From Takakia lepidozioides (taxonomy: Eukaryota; Streptophyta; Takakiopsida; Takakiales; Takakiaceae), in the NCBI GenBank assembly GCA_030704615.1, contig CM060731.1, positions 36,334,001-36,394,000 on the forward strand: a DNA stretch of 60,000 bases, in the 5' to 3' direction. Below are positions 46,266 to 56,504 of the stretch, piece by piece (within the stretch, counting starts at the first letter, position 1; the number at the start of each line of letters is the position of its first letter). The translations under genes and the position numbers were made by a program. The notes under the pieces were generated by a model, which saw only the letters and a program-made list of their open reading frames with translations, was not told the origin of the DNA and made no database searches.

Positions 46266-46429
46266 TAGGCCCACCTTCTTTGTGGTGACGTGGCATGACC
46301 TGGACCAGGCTCACGCCACGTCAGCATCAGCGCCATGTCAGCAGCGTGAGCGTAGGCTCACGCCACGTCATCATTGTGTGAGCGTACGCTCACACGCTCA
46401 CGCGCCAGGCTCACGCGGTAGCGTCGTTG
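46266..46429 (-). repeat. Right terminal region of the MULE
   Basis: Rich in GGCTCACGCCACGTCA and GTGAGCGT units in both orientations; its reversed outer part matches the left end of the element. The internal GTGAGCGTACGCTCAC is a palindrome. Confidence 0.75.
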
Positions 46430-49400
46430 GTTTCAAACCAACTTCGAGAGGAGTTGATGTTGGCTTACTCATCTCCAACTTAAACCTTTGTAGAATTGTC
46501 TCAATGTATTGTCGTTGATGCATGAATATTGTATGGTTCACTCGATCTCTGCTGATTTGAATACCAAGACAGAACCGAATCTCACCCATGTCAATCATGG
46601 CAAACTCAACACTCAACAGTGCTTTGGTTTCTGGCAACAACCTTTGATGATCGTTGGTGACAATGATTGTGTCATCCACATATAGAGCTATGACCACAAA
46701 TTGCTCCATCTTTTTCACATAGATGTTTGTGTCAGCAATGCTTCACTCAAATCTTGTCTTTAAGAGGTAAGCATCGATCCTAGTATACCAAGCTCGAGGA
46801 CTTTGTTTGAGTCCATACAAACTCTTTTGCAGCTTACACACAATATCACTTCCTCCTTGTACAAACCCTTCAGGTTGTCTCATGTAGATCTCTTCTTGTA
46901 GTTCTCCATTCAGAAATGCGGTCTTAACATCCACTTGATGAACTTCGTGATTATGTTGAGCTGCAAGAGATAACAACACTCTGATAGAAGAAATCTTCAC
47001 CACTGGTGAGAAGGTTTCATTGTAATCCACTCCTTGAATTTGTGCATAGCCTTTAGCTACAAGACGAGCTTTGTACCGGTAAATAGATCCATCAGCTTTG
47101 TACTTCAACTTGAATATCCACTTGCAACCAATGGCTCTTTGTCCTGCAGGCAACCTAGTGAGTGTCCATGCTTTGTTTTGCATCAATGAATCCAACTTTG
47201 AGTTGATTGCTTCTTCCCATTGTAGTTTGTCTGGAGAGCGCATCGCTTCCTCATATGTAGCAGGCTCAACCACTTGTGATGCTTCTTCCATAGCTTCAAT
47301 GGCACTCATAGATGTAATCAGCATACTAGGAGCTTTCCTTTCCCGCTGAGATCTCCTTAGAATTGGCACATCTTCAACTTCATCTCTAGAGTCCATAGCA
47401 ACAAGTGGTTCGCCAACTTCGACTCCTTGATCAACTCCATCAAGTTGAACACCTCCATCATTTGCTTCAGCCATCTCTTGTATTGGCTCCTCATAAGACT
47501 CCTCTTGGAAATGGTGTAATGGCTCTAAGCTCATTCCCATGTCATCTTCTCCCACTACCAAAGAGGGTATAAAGCCTTCATCAAACACTACATCCCTACT
47601 GTGTTTGACAGCCTTAGTTGTCTTATTGAACAACTTATATCCCTTCACACCTTCTGTGTAGCCAATGAAGATGCATCTTTCTGATTTGGAGTCAAGTTTC
47701 CTTCGCTTCTGAGTAGGGATATGGACATATGCACGACATCCACAAATCCTACAATGAGCCACACTAGGCTTCTGACCACTCCATACCTCTTCTGGTGTTT
47801 TTCCCAACACTGATTTGGTAGGTATTCTGTTGTGAAAATATGCTGCAGTGCCAACAACTTCTGCCCAAAAATGATTTGAAAGATTCATTTTTTTCACCAT
47901 ACTCCTTGCAGATTCTTGTAGTGATCTATTCATCCGCTCATCTATACCATTCTGCTCAGGTGTATATGGAACAGTAAACTGTCGAGCTATTCCATTCTCT
48001 TAACAAAACTGATTGAAAGCCTTTGAGATACACTCACCACCATTGTCAGATCTCAAAATCTTAAGAGACTTTCCAGTTTGTTTTTCTGCAAGTACTTTGA
48101 ACTCCTTGAATTTCTCTAGCACTTGACTTTTCTACCTTAAGAAATTCACCACAACCCTCCTTGACAAATCATCAATGAATGTCACAAAGTACCTTGCTCC
48201 TCCAAGTGATGTGGTTTGCATTGGCCCGCACACATCAGAATGTACAATCTTCAATATACTTGTGGCTCTTCGTCCACCATCCTTAAGAAATTGACCTCGA
48301 TGTTGCTTCTCTTCCAAGCAACCTTGGCATAGACGCATATCGTTCATCTCCTTCAATGGTAGTCCTTCCACAAGATGGCTTGAGAGTTGCATCTGTCTCA
48401 ACTTCTTAATGCTCACATGACCTAACCTTCTATGCCACAACTATGTTTCTGACATGACAGGTGTAGATCCCAACTGTGGTGAAAATGTGGTAAGAGCACT
48501 AGAGACATGATGTTGTAATCTATACAAGCAATTATCAAGAATAGCTCTTACTACCACAGCTCCTGAGCTATCTGTGATAGTATAACTCTCATCTTGGAAT
48601 ACCACTCTGTATCCCTTTGCAACAATTGGCCTTACAGACAGCAGGTTCTTTGTTAAAGTATGGACATGTAGGACATTTTCCACCTCTATGGTTTCCCTTT
48701 CATTGAGCATAAGAGAGACTGAGCCTTCCCCACCAATGACATGCTTGCTATCATCTCCCAAAAGAACATATTGTGTAGGTGAAAGAGATCTATAGGATAA
48801 GAAATGCTCTCTCTCTGAACTCATATGTTGAGATGCTCCTGAATCAACATACCACACATGCTTCTGTCTAGTAGTGGCTGAAAGAGACACAACAAATAGA
48901 ATAGCATTCCTCTGATGAGTAGCTATGTTCCCTTGACTCTCTCTGCTGCGCTTATCTGCAATGCGCTTTCTACAATCCTTGATCATGTGACCAAGTTTCT
49001 TGCAATAAAAGCACCTCACTTTGGCCTTTTTGATCTTTGAGCTAGATTGAGGTTTCTGAAACCTCTGGGACTTCTGAGACATATGTGAAGGGAGTCTTCT
49101 ATTCAAGACTACTCCAGTCTTGCCTGTGAACAAAGCTCTGTCTACCTCTGTAGACGTACCTTGACATTTTCTTATTGTTTCCTCCTTGAGGAGAAGTCCT
49201 ATGACAACATCAATAGTTAAGTTGGTTTGTCCTGCTAGAGACACCACAAAACCATCATAGGATTCAGGTAAGGTTGCCAATAACACCACTGCGGCGTGTT
49301 CATCAGTCACATTAGTTCCCATAGAGACTAGTTGATCTCGCAACACACAAAACAAATTCAAGTGTTGTTCAACTGAGTCTGACTCGGTCATCTTCAGACC

Positions 49401-49833
49401 ATAGAACTTTTGCGTTGCATACACTTGCGATGTGACATCCTTCGTCTCATATATGTTTGCTAGCTTATCCCAAACATCCTTAGCATTCTTAGCACTTATA
49501 ATGAGATGCAACTGATTCTCTCTCAAGCTTGTGATGATGCTAGCTCTTGCTTTCTGATCTTTCTTATCCCATATGGCTTGGCCAACAATAGTGTCAGGTC
49601 TTGGGACTGATCCATCAACCACTCCCCATAGATCTTTGTCTAGAAGGACCATCTCCATCCTAAACTTCCAGGTTTGATAGTTAGCTCCATTGAATCGATC
49701 TTCCACTCTCACATCTAATGCACTCGTCATAGACATAAAATGAGGATTGCTAGAAGACGACACTCCAGCCATAATCAAGTTCTCTCAATCTCAACTACCA
49801 ACTCTCACCTAGAGAAGAATGGCTCTGATACCA
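46430..49833 (-). pseudogene. Ty1/copia Gag-Pol, one frame with four stop codons
   Basis: The frame runs from ATG 49778 to the MULE border without a frameshift. Gag (49778 to about 48960) has FNGANYQTWKFRMEMVLLD and a CCHC knuckle (CFYCKKLGHMIKDC). Protease follows (WYVDSGASQHMS). The integrase part has a HHCC start (WHRRLGHVS, CQGCLEEKQHRG), VHSDVCGPMQ, LRSDNGGECI and a final ERMNRSL. Reverse transcriptase has CKWIFKLKYKADGS, VDVKTAFLNGEL, QSLYG-like KSLYGLKQSPRAW and the catalytic LYVDDTII near 46680. The order integrase before RT defines copia. Stops are TAG 48443-48441, TAG 48134-48132, TAA 48002-48000 and TGA 46745-46743. RNase H and the 3' LTR are lost. Confidence 0.95.
49822..49833 (-). 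promoter_or_regulatory. Copia primer-binding site (initiator Met-tRNA)
   Basis: On the minus strand TGGTATCAGAGC follows directly after the LTR end TTCTAACA. Confidence 0.9.
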
Positions 49834-50140
49834 TGTTAGAATTGAGCAAGAACATGAACAAGAACTAAAGTCTTAGACTAAAGCTAAAACTAAAGCTCTC
49901 CTCCCAACCATAGAAGCCACCATCATACTCTTACACTTAGACTAGTGGCTTCACCCCCGAGCTTGTACAAGAAGGTCTCTAGAAAGTCCTACTTGGTCAC
50001 TTCCACTTCCACTATGGTGACCATCCACCTTCTAGCCATTCACCTTCCAAAGGTGAGTTAAACAAGATAGTCTCTTAGACTTCTAAACCTTTGGCCTTCA
50101 AGACTCTTAGTCTTCTAGATATGTTTAATTACTTCCAACA
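49834..50140 (-). repeat. 5' LTR of the copia element
   Basis: 307 bp, from TGTTGGAAGT (at 50140) to TTCTAACA (at 49834) on the minus strand, with the TG...CA ends of LTRs and the PBS directly after it. Its upstream border lies inside a coiled-coil reading frame. Confidence 0.85.
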
Positions 50141-50734
50141 TTTCCAGCTCTTTGCTAAGGGATTCCACCTGCAGGTGGATGCTTGCTGTGAGGGGATCTG
50201 GAAGGCTCTTCTCTGTGAAGGTCTCACTTCGCCTTCAAGTTTTGAAAGACGCGTATGTGTGGATTTGTCATTGAGATGTTTCGCCAGACCTTGAAGTTTG
50301 CTAGTGCACTCCTGAAGAGAGGCCCGCAAAACGTTGTCCTGAACTCGCATATTGTTCTCCAAGTCTGTGTATCTGTCTGTCATGCGCTTCTGCCAATCTT
50401 TGTCCAAGGAATCCATGCGCTTTTCCCAATTTTTGTTAAGGGAAGCCATCCACGTCTCCCAGTCTTTGTCTAGGGAAGCCAACCGCTCCTCCGAGTCATT
50501 GTTACGGGCAGCGAGCAATTGCTGCAGAGTCTCCTCCGAGATGCATTTCGTTTGTAAGATGGAGATTTGGTCCCGAAGCATTTGAACATCAGCACTCCTT
50601 GTGGAGTACTGAAGCAAAGGAGAGGCTTGATGAGAGACAGGGGTAGGAAGAAGAAGCAGAGGGGAATCAGGTCGACGTGAGGGAGACGGGTAGTCTACCT
50701 CGTCGGCAGCCGTCCTTTGGCGTTTGGACGTCAT
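50129..50734 (-). pseudogene. Coiled-coil protein frame truncated by the copia LTR
   Basis: ATG at 50734 opens a 201-residue frame with a basic start (MTSKRQRTAADEVDYPSPSR), a Pro/Ser-rich stretch and then a long helix built from 11-12 residue units: ERLASLDKDWETWMASL, NKNWEKRMDSL, DKDWQKRMTDRY. The Trp/Lys periodicity predicts a coiled coil. The last codons (CWK stop) belong to the LTR, so the copia element landed inside the gene. The remainder of the gene beyond the copia is not visible. Similar frames are common as the second ORF of plant elements, so a transposon origin is possible. Confidence 0.5.
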
Positions 50735-50756
50735 GGTGTGGTGGAGATGGCGCTAG

Positions 50757-51802
50757 CGCGCCAACGCCCGTGAGCACAGCGCTGACGCACGAGCGCCGAC
50801 GTGCTGCCGCGCGCTCCGAGATGCAGAGGCACGGAAAGTACTGGAGGAAAAACTGCCAGTGGACGCAGACGATACAGTGGCGCCACAGATACTCGAGGAT
50901 AGGCTGCAAGTGGGCTCAGAAGGTACAGAGGCATGGATAGTGAAAAGGATCTGACTCTCTTTCCTCAATCCAACTACAGAACAAATTCAGGCCCTTTTCT
51001 TATCTTGCCGTTTATAGGGAATCTATCAGGATCCCAAGAAATCTGCTTGCTTGAATCAACGTCAATATGGACTCATGTGACCATCTTCTTTTATTCCAGT
51101 CACCGTTCATTGACTCAGACTGTAACAGAGACCACACCAGTCCAACGATCGTTCACCCCTGTTCTTCACGGAAGTGTATTCACAAGCCTTAAGCAGATCT
51201 TTCTTGTCCCAAACAGTAACTAGAATCAAATTTGCATTGTCACTCTTCAAATCAACACCTGATGAAGCCTAAGTCATAGGATTTACACTTTTTCTCTATA
51301 CAAAGGAGAAATCACAGTCCCTGCCGCTGCAAGGCACCAAAGGCCAGTGACAACTATTCCAACATCAACCTACGCTCTAAAAGCACAGCACCGGCTACAG
51401 CATCCGGTCCACCCAGCCACCACGCCGTGCTACGCACAGATTTCCCGTCGATGCAGATCTGCTCTAGACGCCTATACGCCATCATCTTTTCTTCAACCCT
51501 CTTGCCATCTCCAAGCGCCCCTCAAAAATCCCTAGTCCTGGATCTTTACCTACAACTGTCAGTTCGGCGATATTCTAGCAGTCTCTTGTTATTCCAAACT
51601 GGTTGACAGGTTGATCTTCGTTCCTGGCACCTAACAGATAGTCGTGGAGTACCAGCCGCAAGTTGGCTCAGAACTAGATGCAGAGTCTGTACGGATACTC
51701 GAGCACCAATTAATGCAGCTTGTGGACTCAGTAGACGCTCAGTTGCAAGTGAGCTTGGACACTGCCAAACAGTGGATACTGGTGCATGACATCTTCTCAT
51801 AA
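50757..51802 (+). pseudogene. Repeat-containing frame interrupted by a solo LTR
   Basis: With the LTR and one TSD copy removed, a single frame continues across the junction to TAA at 51800-51802. It holds related units ending in QILEDRLQVGSE, then YQPQVGSELDAESV, RILEHQLMQLVDSV and DAQLQVS, all acidic and helical. No ATG is found in this frame after the stop at 50754-50756, so the start would have to come from an upstream exon. It lies just upstream of, and divergent from, the coiled-coil frame at 50734. Function unknown. Confidence 0.4.
50941..51636. mobile_element. Solo LTR, family X, copy 1
   Basis: 696 bp starting TGAAAAGGATCTGAC and ending CTGGCACCTAACA, flanked by a perfect 5-bp direct repeat GATAG (50936-50940 and 51637-51641). 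The TG...CA ends, the 5-bp target duplication and the lack of internal coding parts fit a solo LTR left by LTR-LTR recombination. The second copy is at 52636. Confidence 0.85.
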
Positions 51803-52052
51803 ATATTCTTGAAGAGAACATTTGCATTCGCAGAACAGTGGTCTTATAAGCAAGTAAATTTTCTTGAGCTGTTTGTTCAAGAAAGGATTCCCTCTTCTGA
51901 ACAAATCCAGCCATTGTACATACCACTAAATTTGATCTATCGCCCAATACCATTTGGTAATGTGAGCGTGGACGAGCACAGGGGTTCTTTTGCAAGTAGG
52001 GGATCTTTTCCAAGTATCACAACATCTAGTTCAGCTCGGTGTCAGGTCCAAC
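51803..52052. other. Short spacer without a gene
   Basis: Nothing convincing. Minus- and plus-strand frames overlap here and neither has a domain. Confidence 0.3.
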
Positions 52053-52635
52053 TCAGTGACTCTATTGTGCTAGAACACAATCAAGGAGAGATCAGTTTGA
52101 GGAACATTTCAGTTTTCAAAGTACATATAGATAGTGTGAGTCTAACAGTCTAGAAGTTACCTGGATTGACAAATAGAGGCTTAAATCGTTGAGAAGCCAT
52201 AATGGGCTTGATAATGAGCAGTCTTAGTGGGTATCATTCTGAAAGACTAATCCTGCCCTTAAACATGATGTGAATCCTGCCAGTGGCAGCTCACATGCAA
52301 CTTAAAAACTCTGATTCAAGAATTAAATTTGAGGGTGTGTTGATTGGAATCAAGATTTCATATGCTGATGCAGGGTCCTGGAAGGTAGTGATCTTAATGG
52401 TAGTATAGTCTGGTGGATGTGTAACATGGTCTGGCCCTCTCAAGCACACTTGCTGCAAATTTACCCTCTATTTTTATCTCCACTAAGGGAAATTCATATT
52501 TCGCCTTGCTTTCTATTCCACATTTCTTTTGTTTGCACTGATCACAAAATTCTTTCCATGTTATTTTCTGCAGTATATGGAGGTTGAAGTTGCCCACAAG
52601 AATGGGAGCTATCTTACAGAGTTGGAGATGATTCG

Positions 52636-53303
52636 TGAAAAGTATCTGACTCTCTTCCCTTCCTCCAACTACAGAACCATTTCAGGCGCTTTGTTTATCT
52701 TGCCGTTCCTAGGGAATCTATCAGGATCCCAAGAAATATGCTTGCTTGAATCAACAACAATATGGACCTCATGTAACCAGCCTCTCTTATTCCAGTCACA
52801 ATTCTTTGACTCAGATCGTAATAGAGATCACTCCACTCCACGATCGTTCACCCTTGTTATTCACGAAAGCATATTCACAAGTCTTAAAGCGAACCTTTCT
52901 TGTTCCAAGCTATTCACAGGGTTTACACCATCACTCTATACAAAAGAGAAATCACAGTCCCTGCCGCTGCAAGGCATCAAATGCCAGTGACGTCTATTCC
53001 AACATCAACCTACACTCTAAAAGCACAGCACCGGCTATAGCATCCGGTCCACCCAGCCACCACGCCGTGCTACAAATCAGCTTTCACGCGCATCCAGATC
53101 TGCTCCAAGCGCCTGTACGCCATCATCCTTTCTCCAGCCATCTTGCCAACTCCACGCACACTTTTTAAATCCCTAGTCCTGGATCTCTTCATGCACGCGA
53201 GCCTGCTCTATTTTGTCTGCAATTGTCAGTTCGGCGATATTCTAGCAGTCTCTTGTTATTCCAAACTGGTTGACAGGTCGATCTTTGTTCCTGGCACCTA
53301 ACA
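52636..53303. mobile_element. Solo LTR, family X, copy 2
   Basis: 668 bp starting TGAAAAGTATCTGACTC and ending CTGGCACCTAACA, flanked by ATTCG (52631-52635 and 53304-53308). Copy 1 of the surrounding segment (18340) has one uninterrupted GATTCGTAAGC at this place, which shows the empty site and proves insertion. Confidence 0.95.
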
Positions 53304-53896
53304 ATTCGTAAGCAATTGAAAACAGCGAAATGGTGCTGTAGGCAAATGGAATTGGAGTGGGCTGAACAAATAACAACAGGAGCGACACAGCCAACAAGTT
53401 AAAGGTAATTCTTGTTTTCATGAGTACATATCCACCAAGTTCTATTTTACAGATTGCCTGAATCTCTCAACCAATAAAATCTCTCAACCAATAAATCAGA
53501 ACCCTAAATATTCATGTGAGAGGGAGAGTCAGGCAGGTATGTAAGTAGTCGTCTTCCCACAATATCCGTTGATGCTCTGTTATCTCTTTACAAATTTCAG
53601 AGTTTCTTATATGATGACTAGGAGGAAACCCTTTGATTTCTGGAAATCTACCTCCAGAAATCTGGTGAAAGTTTCTCTAATTTTTCACATAGAGGAGGAG
53701 ATGCTACCTGAAAAAAGCTGGTGACAATTTTATAAAGCTCTAAACACATGTACTAATCACATAGTTGTGCTCTGGCAGAATCATATGTGGCCGGTTCTCC
53801 ATACCTTGCACGATATGATTCGCTGCTGGGATATTGCCAATATAAACAAGGCCCTACTGAGCACCCTACAGGTGGAAATGCTTCGCAAATGAATTG

Positions 53897-54070
53897 TGTG
53901 GGGGGAGCCATGAATCCGCCATGTCCGAGGCAGTAATTGTTTAACGGTGAGTAGTTATTGATTGTGATCAAGAGGAGCTGCGCCTGTAAGAGGTTACATA
54001 TAATATATGAAATAAACATTACATAATAGCCGTTAATGCTGCTCGTGCAGATCTTTGTGCATGTCTACAA
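53897..54070. other. Insertion specific to segment copy 2
   Basis: About 170 bases (from GGGGGAGCCATGAATCCG to GTCTACAACAGTCG) are absent from the corresponding place in copy 1 (18966). No target duplication is clear. The origin is unknown. Confidence 0.5.
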
Positions 54071-54732
54071 CAGTCGTCAACGCCTTCCGAAACTGATGAT
54101 GATCTACAGGATGCTATGAGATGAGATTGGGAGTGAATATTTTTGCAGCACTAAGGAATGGGGTCTAACAATGATGTTAATCCAATCATTTCTGTTTAGT
54201 TTTCCAGAGCTGAATTTGTAATTGCATGAAGCAGCTCCTCACCAGAAACCTACAGATTTCAGAAAGCTGTAGATTTCATTCCAGTGGATGTGGCCACTTT
54301 CATAGTTGTGCTCTGGCAGTATCTGTGGACCGTTTGTGCACGCATTGTAAACTCTATTCTCAACTTGAACACTGAAAAATGAAGGGCCCAACTGCACCAG
54401 GATCAAATTACCTATTCCAACAGGATATGCGGCACAAAAGAACTTAGAATTGTACGTCATGGACGGAGCCATGGGGAAATCTGAGATAGTTATCTGCACC
54501 GAGACCTGCATAGCTCAATCACATATGTTTGTCATTCTTTCAATGAGTCAGGAAGAATGGTGGAATTTAAGCTAATTGAGGGTAAATAGCCCTCACACGC
54601 GGGCATTCCAGAGGCAGGTTTTTCTATCTGATGTTGTACTGGCAAGTCATGAGGTAGACAGCCTGAAGGCTTGTGGGTTTGAATATAGTCAGGAAGAACT
54701 GTACTGGACAAAGCAAGCTTATTAACTATAGA

Positions 54733-54925
54733 AGGTAAATAATTAGGCAGGGGCCTGAGGTGGATTTTTCTTCTCATTTTAGGGTTCCCGAGGCGAGGGT
54801 AGATAGCCTGGCAGGGGTCTGAGATGGATTTTTCTTCTTATTTTAGGGTTACCGAGGCGAGGGTAGATAGCCTGGCAGGGTCTGAGATGGATTTTTCTTC
54901 TCATTTTAGAGTCACTCTGAGGCTG
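54733..54925 (+). repeat. Minisatellite, ~60-bp units
   Basis: Three units share GGTAGATAGCCTGGCAGGG, then TGAG(A/G)TGGATTTTTCTTCT and (C/T)ATTTTAGGGTT. The matching part of copy 1 (19670-19800) has fewer and less regular units. Confidence 0.7.
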
Positions 54926-54974
54926 ATTTTTTCATTCTGACTCTCGGAAGTAGGCAGCGGTATAAATAAAGTTT

Positions 54975-55585
54975 GGGATGTTGTGGCACTGAGAGTGTGG
55001 GCAGTTTGGACAATGAACAAGGTTGTCTAGACATACCTCTTGTTGATTAGCACACAATATCAATGGTAAGTCTGGAACTCTTGAGAAGCGGTATATAATT
55101 CTCCACTCCTAGCAATCCTTATAGATTGTAATACACTCCAGAAGTCTCTAATTCATGAGTGGACAATCAATGAGCGAGGAATTCTGGCCTTGTATACTTG
55201 CAATGGCAAGATAAATCATGTTTCTGGATATTGGGTTCGACTATATCTAGAGGAATCCTGAAAAGAGTGCTGATGTGGGTTTGCTTAACCAAAATGGTTC
55301 TTGGAAGGTGTCTTCATGGCCTCTTGTGTCTCCGCAGACTGCAACTAATTTTTCTTTGCATAGGTTACTGCACAGAAAAGTTCTGAGAAGTCCTCTTCCC
55401 CACTCATGATTTAGAGTCTTCTGGAGTGTATTACCATGATTCGACAACTATATACCACTTAAAGTTCCAATCTTGACCAGACATACCATTGACATTGTGC
55501 TAATCAATAAGAGAATCAAACGTTGTTCATTGCCCAATCTGGGCACACTCTCGTTGCACTAAAATCATCTTGGTCACCTCGAAAC
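54975..55585. mobile_element. Foldback-like element with ~190-bp inverted arms
   Basis: The left arm (about 54975-55172) and the right arm (about 55390-55585, inverted) match. Shared motifs are GAGAGTGTG, CAATGAACAA, TTGATTAGCACA, ATGGTA(A/T)GTCTGG, TAATACACTCCAGAAG and TCATGAGTGG. A 215-bp centre lies between them. Arm identity is moderate, with several small gaps. No protein is coded, so this may be a MITE or the remains of two inverted element copies. Confidence 0.6.
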
Positions 55586-56504
55586 TTCATTTAGAAAGGA
55601 ACCTGCAGGTGTACTGGGAATATTTCATCCATATCTATAATTGAATGAAATCCCTGGATGAATAGTTTTATGCAAGCGTACATACGTCTACCAGGCCGAT
55701 ATTCTCTCCCCAAGGAAGACAATGACTTGTATTTCCTCCTATCCTATTTGCTCTCATTGAAATTTCTGATCCGCATAATGGAAGACTTCTGTGAGGACAC
55801 GGTAAAAGATGCTACTGAGTGGTTTTTGCCTTGTTGTTTGCACCAGCTGAAGGTCCTGTGATTGAACCAGACACAGCTTACACTTTGGGGTATCAGCAAA
55901 TTCGTGTTGCATTACTATCACATAGGCATAGACTTGTACAAATATCCCCAAGCCATGCTCATTCCCCTAGACTATGTCTGTCTAATGTTCATTGGAGAAC
56001 TTTGTCTGCCCATTGAGGCATAACTGCGGGTTCATTGAGGGCTTTAAACCACCATTCATAAGTAGAAAACCTTAAATTGGCTTATATTGCATTTCAGTCA
56101 ATCTACACTAAGTGGCATATTTGAACCCTGGCCCAAAAAGACCCTGCCTAATGCTACATGGCACATAGAAGTATCAATGTTTGCAAGGCTCTTGGAAATA
56201 CAAATAAAATTACCAAGTAACTTGGCTCACAAAGCTTGTAAACAGTAATGAAGATTATATGTCACTATGTTTAGTTTTGTGTTTTATGGGAGGAAAAAAA
56301 TGAAAGAAGGAAGATGTGTGTTTTAGGTTTATTTGTTTTTTAGGTCCTAAACTTGCTGATATGTGTCCTTTCATCCCAAAAACAATGAATAAATGACATT
56401 CTCATTCCATTTTTGTAACCCTCTGCCACCCTTTTGATTATCATCCTCCGCGGCCACCTTTTTCATATTTAGGAACTTTATCATCCAAACCAGGTTGCTA
56501 TCAA
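55586..56504. other. No supported gene
   Basis: Frames of about 65 residues only (55658-55861, 55819-56016). AT-rich sequence from 56.2 to 56.5 kb. Confidence 0.4.

Larger units (their letters stand above)
35392..46429. mobile_element. Mutator-like element (MULE), 11,038 bp, nested in a copia element
   Basis: Both borders are flanked by the 9-bp direct repeat GTTTCAAAC (35383-35391 and 46430-46438). Nine bases is the usual MULE target duplication. The copia coding frame resumes exactly when the element and one repeat copy are removed. The ends are imperfect terminal inverted repeats: after seven unmatched bases, GCTTGCGCATGAGCCTGGC at the left pairs with GCTACCGCGTGAGCCTGGC read from the right end, followed by repeated GTGAGC(C/G)TG units on both sides. 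The element holds a SWIM-finger transposase (42.3-45.8 kb, plus) and a divergent passenger gene (35.8-41.7 kb, minus). Both genes are damaged, so it is probably not autonomous now. Confidence 0.85.
52053..55010 (+). repeat. Duplicated segment, copy 2 (direct partner at 17720-19876)
   Basis: Same order and orientation as copy 1, starting at CTCAGTGACTCTATTGTG. It is about 800 bp longer. The surplus is a solo LTR (52636-53303), a ~170-bp insertion (about 53897-54070) and extra minisatellite units (54740-54920). Single-base differences are scattered, so the duplication is not very recent. Confidence 0.8.
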
